Below, in pieces: positions 27,124 through 36,851 of a stretch of 64,000 nucleotides of DNA (positions are counted from its first letter, which is position 1; each line of letters begins with the position of its first letter). Origin of the DNA: Candidatus Brachythrix odensensis (GTDB taxonomy: Bacteria; Chloroflexota; Anaerolineae; J036; Brachytrichaceae); NCBI GenBank assembly GCA_016714465.1, contig JADKDT010000006.1:121204-185203 (forward strand). The letters run 5' to 3'. The notes under the pieces were generated by a model. It was not told the origin of the DNA. It saw nothing but the letters and a program-made list of their open reading frames with translations, and made no database searches. The position numbers and the translations under genes are program-made.

Positions 27124-27143
27124 ATTATAGCGCAGGCTATAAT
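27124..27143. promoter_or_regulatory. divergent promoter pair: two TATAAT boxes in an inverted repeat
   Basis: GATTATAGC-GCAG-GCTATAATC places one perfect -10 on each strand. The minus box (27129-27124) serves tRNA-Pro, whose 5' end is 23 bases on. The plus box (27138-27143) ends nine bases before the glutaredoxin ATG. The two polymerases would compete for the same DNA. Confidence 0.65.
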
Positions 27144-27152
27144 CCTTTTGTC

Positions 27153-27479
27153 ATGGAAAACACGATTCGCTTCTACGGTGCCATGTGGTGCGGTGATACA
27201 CGGCGCGCGCGAAACTGGTTTGACAAACACCAGATTCCTTACGAGTGGGTCGATGTCGAGAAGGACGAGGCGGCCGCCGAGCTCGTCAAGTCGCTCAACA
27301 ACGGCTTTCGCAGCATTCCGACGATCGTATTTGCCGATGGGTCACGCCTCGCTGAACCCTCCACGGCCCGGCTCGAGGAGCACATCCGCAAGCTCGGCCT
27401 TGTAACAGAAGCAGTTGCAGCGCCCCTTCCCGTAATTCGACCGCACACATCCCCGCCCGAATCCCCTGCGGCGCCGTAG
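27153..27479 (+). CDS. glutaredoxin/mycoredoxin-like protein
   Basis: A 108-residue thioredoxin-fold protein. The active-site loop is AMWCGDTRRAR with one cysteine (Cys13, CGDT in place of CPYC), and the cis-Pro loop is FRSIPTIVFADGS, typical of mycoredoxin-like proteins. A Pro-rich tail (about 87-108) is extra. A monothiol mechanism is inferred. ATG 27153 follows TATAAT by nine bases without a ribosome site. The DUF4230 gene starts 21 bases downstream. Confidence 0.85.
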   Translation: MENTIRFYGAMWCGDTRRARNWFDKHQIPYEWVDVEKDEAAAELVKSLNNGFRSIPTIVFADGSRLAEPSTARLEEHIRKLGLVTEAVAAPLPVIRPHTSPPESPAAP

Positions 27480-27500
27480 AACACCCCCGGAACATCGCAC

Positions 27501-28199
27501 ATGACCAATTGGCGCGACAGATTGACCAGGACGACGTCTTCCAACCAGTCCGGTTGTCTGGTCGCGGCGGGCATCGTGGCAGTGGGCATCGTCGCGGCGG
27601 GGCTCATCGTCAGCAGCGCGCTGTTCAATGTGGGCAGCGCCATCGACAGCGCCAATCCAGGGAAAATCGCCGGCACGGCCTTCGCGCCCGCCACGGCGAC
27701 GGTGCTGGTCCGACCGCCCGCCATCATTCAGGTTCGCGCGTTGTCGGACCTGACAACCGCATCGACCACCCTTTCAACAATCGCAGAAGCGCAGCAGGCC
27801 CGGATCGGGAACATCCTTTACGAGCGCCTGGTCCTCCTTGCGTGCGGGCGGGTCAAGGCGGGCATCGATTTGTCGAAGTTGCGAGAACAGGACGTGCGGG
27901 TCAGCCCGGATGGGCGCAAAGTGACGATCGTGCTGCCAAAGGCCGAACTGCTGGACACGTATCTCATCGACGACAGCACCCAGCCGTGCTATACCCGGGT
28001 CTACGACCGGACCAACCTCATCCTGCTGCCCAGTTCCAAGGACCTCGAGGGCCAGGCCCGCGAACAAGCCCTCAAGGCGATGCGCGAAACCGCATTGCAG
28101 GCCGGGGTGCTGACCGACGCCGATCGCAACGCAAAAGGCGTCATCGAGCGGGTGCTCAAGGCCGCCGGCTACGAGACCGTCGAATTCGTTGAACGCTAA
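27501..28199 (+). CDS. DUF4230 family protein, membrane-anchored
   Basis: A 232-residue protein with one N-terminal helix (about 18-40, GCLVAAGIVAVGIVAAGLIV) and a DUF4230 domain outside: PAIIQVRALSDLTTAS, ILYERLVLLACGRVKAGIDLSKL, VTIVLPKAELLDTYLIDDST and the C-terminal helix region up to AAGYETVEFVER. The function is unknown. It is likely co-transcribed with the glutaredoxin. Confidence 0.85.
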   Translation: MTNWRDRLTRTTSSNQSGCLVAAGIVAVGIVAAGLIVSSALFNVGSAIDSANPGKIAGTAFAPATATVLVRPPAIIQVRALSDLTTASTTLSTIAEAQQARIGNILYERLVLLACGRVKAGIDLSKLREQDVRVSPDGRKVTIVLPKAELLDTYLIDDSTQPCYTRVYDRTNLILLPSSKDLEGQAREQALKAMRETALQAGVLTDADRNAKGVIERVLKAAGYETVEFVER

Positions 28200-28212
28200 A
28201 GGTCCTCCTGAA

Positions 28213-28272
28213 GACACGCGGCGAGATCACAATCCCCGCGCTTCGCGCGGGGATTGTGATCTCGCCTGTGTC
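28213..28272. terminator. 60-base hairpin between convergent DUF4230 and PIN genes
   Basis: GACACG.GGCGAGATCACA arms with core ATCCCCGCGC-TTC-GCGCGGGGAT, identical in its core to 17961-18025 although the outer arms differ. Confidence 0.7.
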
Positions 28273-28298
28273 TCCAGGATAGCGTTCAGGGCGAATAC

Positions 28299-28716
28299 TC
28301 AAATATCGGGGTTGCAGGCAGCGACAACTTTCGCGCCGCGCTGCGATTGCTCTTCATCCAAAGTGATAAGTTCGGCCCCAAATTGCGCGGCGGTCGCAAC
28401 ATACACGGCATCCGCGCCGCGCAGCTTGTACTCAGCGCCGAGCAATGCCGCCTGGCGGGCCAATCCTTCGTCGAGCCCGACCATGACGACATTCGGCAAC
28501 TGGGCGATGGATCCGGCGAAACGCTGGGCCAGGCTCGCTTCGCTTCCGGTTCGGCTCAACGCGGCCGCTATCTCGACCAAGACCAACGTGGGGAGATAGA
28601 TGCGCGGCCGCGCCTGCTTGACCCACGCCAAAAAAACGTGAGCTGTGTTCGTGGCCAGGCTCCATCGGGCGGGCCGAGCTGACAAAGACGCTGGAATCGA
28701 TGGTGATGAAGCGCAT
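28299..28716 (-). pseudogene. PIN-domain toxin (VapC-like), frameshifted in a T7 run
   Basis: Single-strand ribonuclease toxin fold of about 138 residues. The N-terminal frame from ATG 28716 has FITIDSSVFVSSA (first catalytic Asp). The rest reads in another frame: PTLVLVEIAAAL (Glu), KLRGADAVYVATAAQ (Asp) and GAELITLDEEQ (Asp). The frames meet at a run of seven A on the plus strand (28630-28636); one base fewer restores EHSSRFLAWVKQARP. So the toxin is probably intact in the cell, or was inactivated by slippage. It follows its antitoxin by one base. Confidence 0.85.
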
Positions 28717-28717
28717 G

Positions 28718-29044
28718 CTACCGCCGCATCCGCTGCAATTCCTCGACGGCGGATCGCGGGGTGTCAGCCTCGGCGGCGCGGCCCAATTCGTCAGCCAGGA
28801 ACTGGAACGCGTCCCATGCCGCGTCATCAGCCGCAACAGAATCAGCGCCGCCTGGGCCCACAGGCAGCAACAACGCCTCCACCTGACCGCGCCGGGTGAT
28901 CTCGTAACTCACCCGGTCCTCGCGCACTTCTGCGACGATGGCCGAGGCGCGCGCCTTCAACTCACGGATGCCAACGACACCGGGAGTGCCTGAGCGTTGT
29001 TCTTGGACGCGTCTGGGGCGAGTCGGCGGTTTTTGTTTTGCCAT
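28718..29044 (-). CDS. type II antitoxin (Phd/YefM-like)
   Basis: A 108-residue DNA-binding antitoxin. A basic N-terminal extension precedes VGIRELKARASAIVAEVREDR, the Phd/YefM dimerisation and DNA-binding segment, then SYEITRRGQVEALLLPVG, and a C-terminal toxin-binding helix (AWDAFQFLADELGRAAE). The ATG at 29044 is preferred because the alternative GTG at 29053 lies within the operator palindrome. It overlaps the control region shared with the 3' end of rex. Confidence 0.82.
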   Translation of the reverse strand: MAKQKPPTRPRRVQEQRSGTPGVVGIRELKARASAIVAEVREDRVSYEITRRGQVEALLLPVGPGGADSVAADDAAWDAFQFLADELGRAAEADTPRSAVEELQRMRR

Positions 29045-29045
29045 T

Positions 29046-29080
29046 GTAGTCACCTGACCAAGATAGGTGACTACATTCTA
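29046..29080 (-). promoter_or_regulatory. toxin-antitoxin operator and promoter
   Basis: Perfect inverted repeat GTAGTCACCT-N9-AGGTGACTAC (29046-29074) directly before the antitoxin ATG, preceded by TAGAAT as a -10 (29080-29075). The -10 lies inside the rex stop-codon region. The layout fits autorepression by the antitoxin-toxin complex. Confidence 0.7.
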
Positions 29081-29704
29081 CAGGTAATAGGTCATCTGCT
29101 GCAAATGCAAAACCGGGTCGATGTATTGCACCCGCACCTGGCTGGGGACGGCGAGGTGGATGGGGGCATAGTTCAGAATTGCGGTGACGCCCGCGGCGAC
29201 GACCAGATCGGCGACGGCCTGCGCGTGGTCGGCCGGAACCGCCAGCATCGCATGGCGGATCTCAAGACGCCGGGCGACCTCAGGAAGCTCGGTGATCGCC
29301 CGCACGGCAAATCCACCGACGATCAAGCCGATCTTGGCCGGATCCGCGTCGAAGATGGCGACCACCCGGAATCCACGCTCCGAGAAGCCGGTGTAGCTGG
29401 CGATGGCGCTGCCGATATGGCCGGCTCCGATTACCAACAAGGGCCACTCGTGGTTGAGATTCAGGATGGCCCGCAACTGGCCCTGCAGCGAGGCGATGTG
29501 ATAGCCAGTGCCCTGTTTGCCAAATCCGCCAAAATGGGAGAGGTCCTTGCGCAACTGGGCCGGGCTGATGCCAAGCCATTCGGCCAGCGCGTGCGAAGAA
29601 GTCACCTCCTGGCCGTTCGCCCGCATCGTGTCGAGCGCGCGCAGGTAGACCGGCAGACGGCCGACCACGATGTCCGGGACGGATTTGGTTCGTGCGTTTG
29701 ACAT
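29078..29704 (-). CDS. rex: redox-sensing transcriptional repressor Rex
   Basis: Dimeric repressor that binds NADH or NAD+ and controls fermentation and respiration genes. It has 208 residues: an N-terminal winged helix (1-80) with ALAEWLGISPAQLRKDLSHFGGFGKQGTGY, the Rossmann site LLVIGAGHIGSAIASY and FDADPAKIG, and the domain-swapped C-terminal helix. The ATG at 29704 lies nine bases after the purB stop, so it is probably in one operon with purB. No classic Rex operator (TTGTGAA-N4-TTCACAA) was noticed in the window. Confidence 0.96.
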   Translation of the reverse strand: MSNARTKSVPDIVVGRLPVYLRALDTMRANGQEVTSSHALAEWLGISPAQLRKDLSHFGGFGKQGTGYHIASLQGQLRAILNLNHEWPLLVIGAGHIGSAIASYTGFSERGFRVVAIFDADPAKIGLIVGGFAVRAITELPEVARRLEIRHAMLAVPADHAQAVADLVVAAGVTAILNYAPIHLAVPSQVRVQYIDPVLHLQQMTYYL

Positions 29705-29713
29705 GTCGTCGAC

Positions 29714-31138
29714 TTATGGCAGCGCTGCCGGGCCGCTCAGCCGGCCCCGACAGTGCGCGACCAGCGCGCGGGCGCGCGCGGGGGCGTCGCCGACATAGTC
29801 GGCGGCATCCATCCGGCGCGCGATCTCCGCCCGCGACAGAAAGCGCTGCAGGGCCGCGTCATCAGGCAAGGCGATCGTGAGCGGGTTTGGCTTGCCCTCG
29901 GCAATGTCGGCCCAGGCGCGCAAACTGCGCTCGCGCAGGTGTTCGTGCATGACCTGGCGGTCCGCCCCGGCGGCAACCAGGGCCATGAGCAAAGGCTCGG
30001 TCGCGGCGAAAGGGCCATAGGTGGCCATGGTCCGCGCGATATGGGGCTCGCTTACCCGCAGACCCGACACAATTCCAGTCGCCACGCCGCAGATTTCATC
30101 GGCGGCCAGAAACGCCTCGGCGATGGCGACCCGCCGATTGGCCGAATCGTCGAGGGTGCGCTCCAGGAGCGAATGCGCCGCGTTATCCCACATCACCCGC
30201 GGCAGGGCCGCGATATAGCGGGCCAGCGAGTCGATCTTCTCGGCGTTGATCGGGTTGCGCTTGAAGGGCATCGCCGACGACCCCACCTGGCGCGCGCCGA
30301 AGGGCTCGGCCAGTTCGCCGATCGGAGGCGATTGCAGCAAACGAAGATCAAACGCGAATTTGTAAAGCGACTGGGCCAGGCCGGCCAGCCCGTTGACGAT
30401 CAGCCAATCCTGTTTGCGGGGATAGGTCTGGGTGGCGACCGGGAAGGCCTCGAGGCCGATTGCGGCCATCACCCGCCGCTCGATATCGTCGCCCGGCGCG
30501 CTCGGCGCCGCAATCGCCAATAAGGCACGATACGACGCGCTGGTGCCGACGGCGCCCTTGAAGCCCTTGCCCCGCACGCCCGCACGGCAGGCCTCCAGGG
30601 CGTCGAGATCCATGAGCAGATCCTGCAGGGTCTGAGCCAGGCGATAGCCCAGCGTGGTGGGCTCGGCCGGCTGCAGGTGAGTGAAGGCCATCACTGCAAG
30701 ATCGGCATAGCGCTCGACCTGATCCGCGAGGGCTGCCAGCAGTCCGCGCAGGCTCGCCAGAATGAGATCAAGCGCTTCGCCCAGGCGCAACGCATCGGCG
30801 TTGTCCTCGATGTCCATCGATGTCGCCCCAAGGTGGATGATGCCCCCGCCGATCGGGCACTGTTCGGCGAAGGCCCGGACCTCGGCCATCAGATCGTGGC
30901 GGATCTCGTGCTCGATCTCGAGCGCCCGGGCAATGCTGGCGTCGTCAACATCGGCGGCATGCGCGCGCACATCGGCCGCCTGCTCGGGCCGGACGAGCCC
31001 TAGATCGGCCTGCGCCGCGGCCAGGGCCGTCCACAACCTCCGCCACAGCAGGCGCTTGTGGCGCTCACTCCAGACACGGCGCATGGCATCGCTGCCGTAG
31101 CGGGTGGAGAAAGGGGATTCGAAAAGGTCATACGACAC
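29714..31138 (-). CDS. purB: adenylosuccinate lyase
   Basis: Purine synthesis enzyme that releases fumarate from SAICAR and adenylosuccinate. It has 474 residues in the fumarase/aspartase superfamily: GGGIIHLGATSMDIEDNADAL, MAFTHLQPAEPTTLGYRLAQ and the signature GSSAMPFKRNPINAEKI. The longer frame back to 31189 is not needed. GTG 31138 starts the homologous SYDLFESPFSTRYGS and sits seven bases after a GATAAT hexamer, a leaderless arrangement. rex follows. Confidence 0.93.
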   Translation of the reverse strand: MSYDLFESPFSTRYGSDAMRRVWSERHKRLLWRRLWTALAAAQADLGLVRPEQAADVRAHAADVDDASIARALEIEHEIRHDLMAEVRAFAEQCPIGGGIIHLGATSMDIEDNADALRLGEALDLILASLRGLLAALADQVERYADLAVMAFTHLQPAEPTTLGYRLAQTLQDLLMDLDALEACRAGVRGKGFKGAVGTSASYRALLAIAAPSAPGDDIERRVMAAIGLEAFPVATQTYPRKQDWLIVNGLAGLAQSLYKFAFDLRLLQSPPIGELAEPFGARQVGSSAMPFKRNPINAEKIDSLARYIAALPRVMWDNAAHSLLERTLDDSANRRVAIAEAFLAADEICGVATGIVSGLRVSEPHIARTMATYGPFAATEPLLMALVAAGADRQVMHEHLRERSLRAWADIAEGKPNPLTIALPDDAALQRFLSRAEIARRMDAADYVGDAPARARALVAHCRGRLSGPAALP

Positions 31139-31201
31139 GGAGGAGATTATCGCCGGAGCCAGGCAGCAGCGCCCGAGTACGTGAACCAATCCGCGCGGTT
31201 C

Positions 31202-31245
31202 GTTAACCAGTAAACCCTTCGGGTTGATCGGTTAACACGTATAAT
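31202..31245 (+). promoter_or_regulatory. amylase promoter with flanking inverted repeat
   Basis: A perfect TATAAT (31240-31245) 86 bases before the amylase ATG, preceded by the inverted repeat GTTAACC (31202-31208) / GGTTAAC (31230-31236), a possible operator for a sugar-responsive repressor. The leader ends in GGAGGACCTCG before the ATG. Confidence 0.5.
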
Positions 31246-31330
31246 CGACGTCTGTAAACCAGTTCAGCGCCTCAGCCGTAGATGTCTGCCGAGGTCGCAA
31301 TTTGTCTGCCCTGCCTTTTGGAGGACCTCG

Positions 31331-34300
31331 ATGTCGAACCGAACTGTGTCAAACCGGGCGCGCCGTCTGGCGCTCTCCATCGTTCTTGGCTTAAGCGTGT
31401 TTGGCAGCCTGGCCCCCCTCGGCACGATCGCTTCGCCCCGCGCAAGCGAGCCAGAGGGGAACGCAGCTCTTAGCCAATTGCCGCTGGTTTCCCTAGCGCC
31501 GGCCGTGCCCGGCCCGGACAACAACGTCGAGTACAACGGGCTGGGGCACAACTCACAGTCCAGCCTGTACCGGACACCGTTTGGCGCGATCACGATTGGG
31601 ACCACCGTCACCGTGCGCTTTCGCACCTTTGCCAATGACGTGACCGGCGTGACCGCCCGGCTGTACAGCACCGCCAGCGCGAGCGAGAGCCTGGTCCCGA
31701 TGTCGCGGGTGGCGTCCAACGAGGTATGCCAGGATGCAATCCTGCTCGCCGATCGCTGCGACTTCTGGCAACTTCAATTCACCCCGGCCCAGCGCGGGGT
31801 GGTCTACTACCGCTTCATCATCCAGGACGGCAGCGCGACCGCCTACTATGCCGACGATGGAAGCTTCGATGGCGGCTGGGGGACTGCCACAGGGGCGATG
31901 ATCGACCGCAGCTACCCAATCGTCGTCTACGAGCCCGATTTCGCCCCCATCGCCTGGCTGCAGAAAGGGGTGATGTACCAGATCTTCCCCGACCGCTTCC
32001 GGAATGGCGACTTGCTCAATGATCCGCTCTCCGGGCAGCCGCGCTATGACGATCCGGTGCTCAAGCTCCCCTGGACGACCCTGCCCGAGGGCTACTGCCG
32101 ATATTTCAGCGACGCCGCGTCGTCCTGTCCGTGGCGCTTTTCGCCGGTCCCAGTCTGGGGCGTTGGACAACCTGAGACCCCGCGCGGGCGGGACTACATG
32201 GGCGGCGACCTGAAGGGCGTCAAAGACAAACTGGGCTACTTGCAGGATCTTGGCGTCACCGTCATCTACTTCAACCCGATCTTCGACGCCGGCTCAAACC
32301 ACAGCTACGACACCCAGAACTATTTGGCCATTGACCCTTACTTCGGAACCAAAGCGGACTGGGACGCGCTGGTTATGGCCGCCGAAGCGCGCGGGATGAA
32401 GATCATCCTCGACTGGGTGTTCAACCACGTTTCGTCGCACAATGCTTTTGATCGATATGGCCAATACTCGGAGATCGGGGCCTGCGAAAGCATTACCTCA
32501 ACCTATCGGGCATGGTTCTCGTTCTCGAACGTGGCGCTTGGCGCAGGCACCTGCGCCGGCGCGGCCGGCCCGCTGAGCGCCACCTACGACGGCTGGTTCG
32601 GTTTTGACAGCATCCCCGTGCTCAACAAGAACAACGCGCAAGTGCGCGAGCTGGTTTACACCGGAACCACCAACGCGGCCGCCTACTGGCTGGACGAGGG
32701 CGCGGCCGGCTGGCGCCTGGACGTGATGGGCGACGGGTCCTTCCCGACCGATTTTTGGCAGGGTTTCCGGCAAACGGTTAAGGCGGCCAAGCCCGACGCG
32801 CCCATCATCGGCGAGCTTTGGAAGCGGGATGAAATGCTGCCCAAGATCCACGGCGACCAGGCCGACACCGGGATGAACTATCGCTTCCGCAACGCCATCC
32901 TGGGCTTCTTCGGCAAAGTCGACGGCAAGGGCTTTCCGGATGATGGCCAGAGCAATCAGGCCCCCTCGGTCTTTGCCCGCAAGCTGAACGCGGTCCGCGA
33001 GGACTACCCCGATGCCGTGTACTACACCCTGATGAACCTGATGGGCAGCCACGACACCATGCGCATTCTATGGAACCTCACCCCGGGCGCGGCCAACACC
33101 CGGGCCGAGAAGGAGTTCAACGCCGCCAACCTCGCGGCAGGCAAACAACTCCTGCGCCTGGCGACCCTCACCCAGATGGGCATCCCCGGCGTGCCGACGA
33201 TCTATTACGGCGACGAGATCGGGCTGACGGGCGAGGACGACCCGGACGACCGGCGCACTTTCCCCTGGCTGGATCAGAACTTCTCGATGGTCTTCCTGCC
33301 GATCGTTTCACGCGGCGGGACCGGCGCGCTGGCCGACCGGGCTGAACGACCCACAACGCCGCCGGCCTTTGGCGCGGGTGGCGACCCGGCGCTGCGCAAC
33401 GACTTCAAGGCCTATATCGCCGCGCGCCAGAGCCGGGATGTGTTCAGCATGGGCGCGCTGACCTTCCCGTATCTCAATGATGCCGAGCGGACGATGGTGA
33501 TGATGCTGCGCTCGATCACCGACACGGCCATGGTCGCCGTCAACCGCGACAGCGTCACCCGAACCCTGATCTTCACCCCGACCGGGCGAATCCCGGACGG
33601 GCTGGTCCTGCAAAACGCGCTGGCCCCGAGCGAGATTCTGAGCGCCGTCAATGCGCGGATCGAGATCACACTTGGGCCGCTTTCCGGCGCCATGCTGGTC
33701 GCCCCGCCGGGGCAGGACCAGACCGCGCCCGATGGGCCGCCGAACCTGACCGCCGCGCCCCTGAACGGCGGCGTGGCGCTGGCCTGGGATGGCGTCGGCG
33801 ACGCCGTGCGTTACACCCTGTATCGCAGCCTGGTCGTGGGCGGCGGCTACACCCCGCTCTCGACGACGGCGTCGACCGTCTTCACCGACACGGGCATTAC
33901 CAATGGAAAGCGCTATTTCTACGTTGTGCGCGCGGTTGACGCGGCCGGAAATGAAGGCGCGCTGTCGAACGAGGCCGCGGCCGTGCCAGCCTTCTCCATC
34001 GCCTGGGCGAACATCCAATCGCCGAAGACGGTGACGACGACGATCGGGATCACCCCGACCGAGAACATCTATGGGCAGGTCTGGGCGCCTGGTCTGACCG
34101 ATGCCGGCGGGCCAACGTCGGGTGTCATCGCCCAGCTCGGTTACGGCCCGGTCGGGTCGGCGCCGTCGGCCTGGACCACCTGGAAGGGAATGGCCTTCAA
34201 CGTTACGGCGGGAGACAACTACGAGTACTTCACGGCGCTGCTCCCGACGATCACGGGGACCTTCGACATGATCGCGCGCTATTCGACCAACCTTGGCCTG

Positions 34301-34987
34301 AATTGGGTCTACGCCGATCGGGACGGCGTCGGCATCGCCAACCCGGCCCAGTTGATCGTGCTCGACGCCGCCGACAGCACGCCCCCATCGCCCCGGTGCT
34401 GACGGTGACAGGGGTGGCCGGCACGCAGGTCCGGCTGAGTTGGACGGCCGTCGCAGACGCGGCCCAGACTGGCTGTATCGGCGCGTGCTGAGGCGCACCT
34501 ACGGCGCGCCAACGGTGGTCGTGACGACGACCACCTACAACGACAACGGGGTGACGACGGGTGTGCCGTATTCATACGTTGTGCGGGCGGTCGATGCCGC
34601 CTTTAACGTCTCGCCGGACAGCAACGAGGTCGGCGCGACGCCGACGCCGCAACAGGTGGCGGTGACCTTCAGCGTCACCGTCCCGGCCGGCACGCCGGTC
34701 TCGTCAACGGTCTACATCGTCGGGAACCAGGCGGCGTTCTGCAACTGGTGCGATCCGCACACGATCAGCCTGACCCTTAGCGCGCCAAATACATGGTCCA
34801 GAATCTTCACATTCACCCAGGGGACCAATCTCGAGTAAATGCACCGCTTGGGAGTTGGAACTACGTCGAGAAGAATGCCGGCTGCGGTGAAGTCGGCAAT
34901 AGAACCGTAAGTGTGGGTGCGCCGCCGACTCAGGCGATCAACGAGTCGGTCCCAAACTGGCGCAACGTAGCACCCTGCGGCAACTAA
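31331..34987 (+). pseudogene. secreted GH13 amylase/pullulanase-type enzyme with FnIII and CBM20 domains; 3' end frameshifted
   Basis: Extracellular alpha-glucan hydrolase. A signal peptide (about 1-36) is followed by an N-terminal beta domain, then the GH13 barrel: GVMYQIFPDRFRNGD, VIYFNPIFDAGSNHSYDT, GMKIILDWVFNH, GWRLDVMGD (nucleophile Asp464), IIGELWKRD (acid Glu495) and GSHDT (Asp575). The intact frame of 1023 residues also covers one FnIII-like domain and ends at 34402 in a C-run (ACGCCCCCATC); one more C restores the sense. Further shifts near 34465 and 34835 break a second FnIII domain and a CBM20 starch-binding module (GSWNYVEKNAGC) that ends at 34987. The catalytic part is complete. 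Confidence 0.9.
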
Positions 34988-34997
34988 ACAACATGTC

Positions 34998-35042
34998 TCG
35001 AGTGCGATATTCCCCTGCTCCGCAGGGGAATATCGCACTCGA
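34998..35042 (+). terminator. 45-base perfect hairpin after the amylase gene
   Basis: Arms of 21 bases (TCGAGTGCGATATTCCCCTGC) around TCC, starting 11 bases after the amylase stop. Confidence 0.68.
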
Positions 35043-35083
35043 AATGGAAACCGACAGGCAGACTAAGGCACAATAGCCGCCCT

Positions 35084-35938
35084 ATGGATCCAAGAGTCGC
35101 GATTCCGATCCCGGGTTTCCCGGTCTACTGGTACGGCATCATCCTCACCACGGGGATGGTGGTGGCGGGCTACATTTCCGCGCTCGAAGCGCGCCGCCGC
35201 GGCGAGGACACGGCCATCGTTTGGGACGGCATCGTGTGGGTGATCGCGTTAGGCGTCATCGGCGCCCGGCTGTATCACGTGTTCTCCTCGCCCAACGACG
35301 GCTCACTTTCGGGTTGGGCCTATTACAGTCAGAACCCGTTGGCGATCCTGGATCTGCGCAGCGGCGGTCTGGGCATTTTTGGCGGGATCGCGGGCGGCAT
35401 TGTCGGCATCGTACTCGTGATCGGCCGGGCCAAACGCAGCCTTTTTCGCTGGTTCGACTGCATCGTGCCAGGTGTGATGATCGCGCAGGCGATCGGGCGC
35501 TGGGGGAACTTCGTCAACCAGGAGCTGTATGGCGGTCCGACTGGATCGGCGTGGTGGGGGGTGACCATCGACGCGCCGTATCGAACCGTCGCAGGCAAGT
35601 TCAACTTCGCGGACCTGCAAACCTACCCGCTTGATACCCGCTTTCACCCGACCTTCTTCTACGAGTCGGCCTGGAACTTCGCCGGCTTTCTACTGCTGAT
35701 GTGGATGGGCCGGCGCTTCCAGACCTGGCTGCGCGACGGCGACCTGGCCGGCGTGTATTTCATCTGGTATGGCATTGGCCGTCTGTGGACCGAAGTGCTT
35801 TTTCGCCCGGATGCCTGGACGCTCGGCGCGCTGCCGACGGCGGCCTGGGTGTCGCTGGGCGCCATCGCGATGGGCCTGGTCTTCATTGCGGGCAACCATG
35901 TGATCGCCCCGGCGCTGCGCCGCGCCGCGGCGCGCTGA
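35084..35938 (+). CDS. lgt: prolipoprotein diacylglyceryl transferase
   Basis: Inner-membrane enzyme that attaches diacylglycerol to the lipobox cysteine of prolipoproteins. It has 284 residues and seven helices. VYWYGIILTTGMVVAGYI at the start, GARLYHVF, GGLGIFGGIAGGIVGIVL and the Lgt signature IGRWGNFVNQELYGGPT with catalytic residues; the last helix ends near residue 280. ATG 35084 is nine bases after CACAAT without a ribosome site, so it may be leaderless. The cytochrome gene follows after 19 bases. Confidence 0.95.
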   Translation: MDPRVAIPIPGFPVYWYGIILTTGMVVAGYISALEARRRGEDTAIVWDGIVWVIALGVIGARLYHVFSSPNDGSLSGWAYYSQNPLAILDLRSGGLGIFGGIAGGIVGIVLVIGRAKRSLFRWFDCIVPGVMIAQAIGRWGNFVNQELYGGPTGSAWWGVTIDAPYRTVAGKFNFADLQTYPLDTRFHPTFFYESAWNFAGFLLLMWMGRRFQTWLRDGDLAGVYFIWYGIGRLWTEVLFRPDAWTLGALPTAAWVSLGAIAMGLVFIAGNHVIAPALRRAAAR

Positions 35939-35957
35939 GGGCAGGTTCCTTCGGGCG

Positions 35958-36794
35958 ATGAGACGACGCGTCCGCGACGACCGAGACTGGGCCGAAGGCG
36001 ACGACGAGCATATCGACGGCTATGCCTTGCGCACGCCAGGGCGGCGCCGAAACTGGGGAGGCGCATTGCTTGGGCTGTTCGTGGTGTTCGTCGCCCTGGC
36101 CGCAGCCGGCGTGGCGGCCACTGCCACGGTCCTCGCCCGCCAGGAAGACGACTCCTTTTGCGTCGGCTGCCATACCGCCCCGCACATCACGTATCGCTCG
36201 CGGGCCGAAGCCGCGCTCGGGGGCGCCTACGCCCTCGATTTGTCAAGCTATCACTACCAGCAGATTCGCGGCACGGGCGGCACGATCCGCTGCATCGACT
36301 GCCACCGCGGCGACGCCAGCACAAGCGATCGGGCGGCCACGCTCAGGCTGAGCGCCGACATGACCCTGGTCTGGCTGGCCGGGGCGATAGACGAACGGAT
36401 TGAAAAGACGACGATCACCTCGACCTTGGTGATCACCCGGGAGGGCGCGCGGGTGACGGTACCCCCCCCCGTGCTGCGCCAGCCACGGCTGTCAAACGAC
36501 GGCTGCGCGGGCTGCCACAAGCAAACGCTCCTAACGGCCGGCATCGACAACCACACCCACAATATGCTGCCCGCGGCTTACACCCTTTGGACGGCCGGCA
36601 ATCGATTGCTGGCCCCGGCCGGGAGCAAAGACCCGCAGGCCCTGCTGGCGCGCGGCCTCACGCCGTATGCCACGACCCTGCAATGCGCGAGCTGCCACAC
36701 CGGCCATCGCGCGCTCGAGACGGAAGTATATTTGGATCGAGCCCAGGTTGCCCAACGCTGCGAGCAGTGTCACGTGGAGACGCGCCGGCGTTAG
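35958..36794 (+). CDS. membrane-anchored pentaheme cytochrome c
   Basis: A 278-residue electron carrier outside the membrane. One helix (about 34-58) follows a charged N-terminus. Five CxxCH haem sites: CVGCH 68-72, CIDCH 112-116, CAGCH 183-187, CASCH 243-247 and CEQCH 268-272. The layout resembles NapC/NirT-type quinol-oxidising anchors, but I cannot place it in a named family. A run of nine C (about 36462) lies in the coding frame between haems 2 and 3. It shares the lgt transcript. No terminal reductase is adjacent. Confidence 0.85.
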   Translation: MRRRVRDDRDWAEGDDEHIDGYALRTPGRRRNWGGALLGLFVVFVALAAAGVAATATVLARQEDDSFCVGCHTAPHITYRSRAEAALGGAYALDLSSYHYQQIRGTGGTIRCIDCHRGDASTSDRAATLRLSADMTLVWLAGAIDERIEKTTITSTLVITREGARVTVPPPVLRQPRLSNDGCAGCHKQTLLTAGIDNHTHNMLPAAYTLWTAGNRLLAPAGSKDPQALLARGLTPYATTLQCASCHTGHRALETEVYLDRAQVAQRCEQCHVETRRR

Positions 36795-36806
36795 TCGAAA
36801 GAAAGC

Positions 36807-36846
36807 GGACGATCAGTCCCCGGCTCCGCCGGGGACTGTGTCGTCC
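36807..36846. terminator. hairpin between convergent cytochrome and M20 genes
   Basis: GGACGA..CAGTCCCCGGC-TCC-GCCGGGGACTG..TCGTCC, ending six bases before the M20 stop. Confidence 0.65.
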
Positions 36847-36851
36847 AATAA

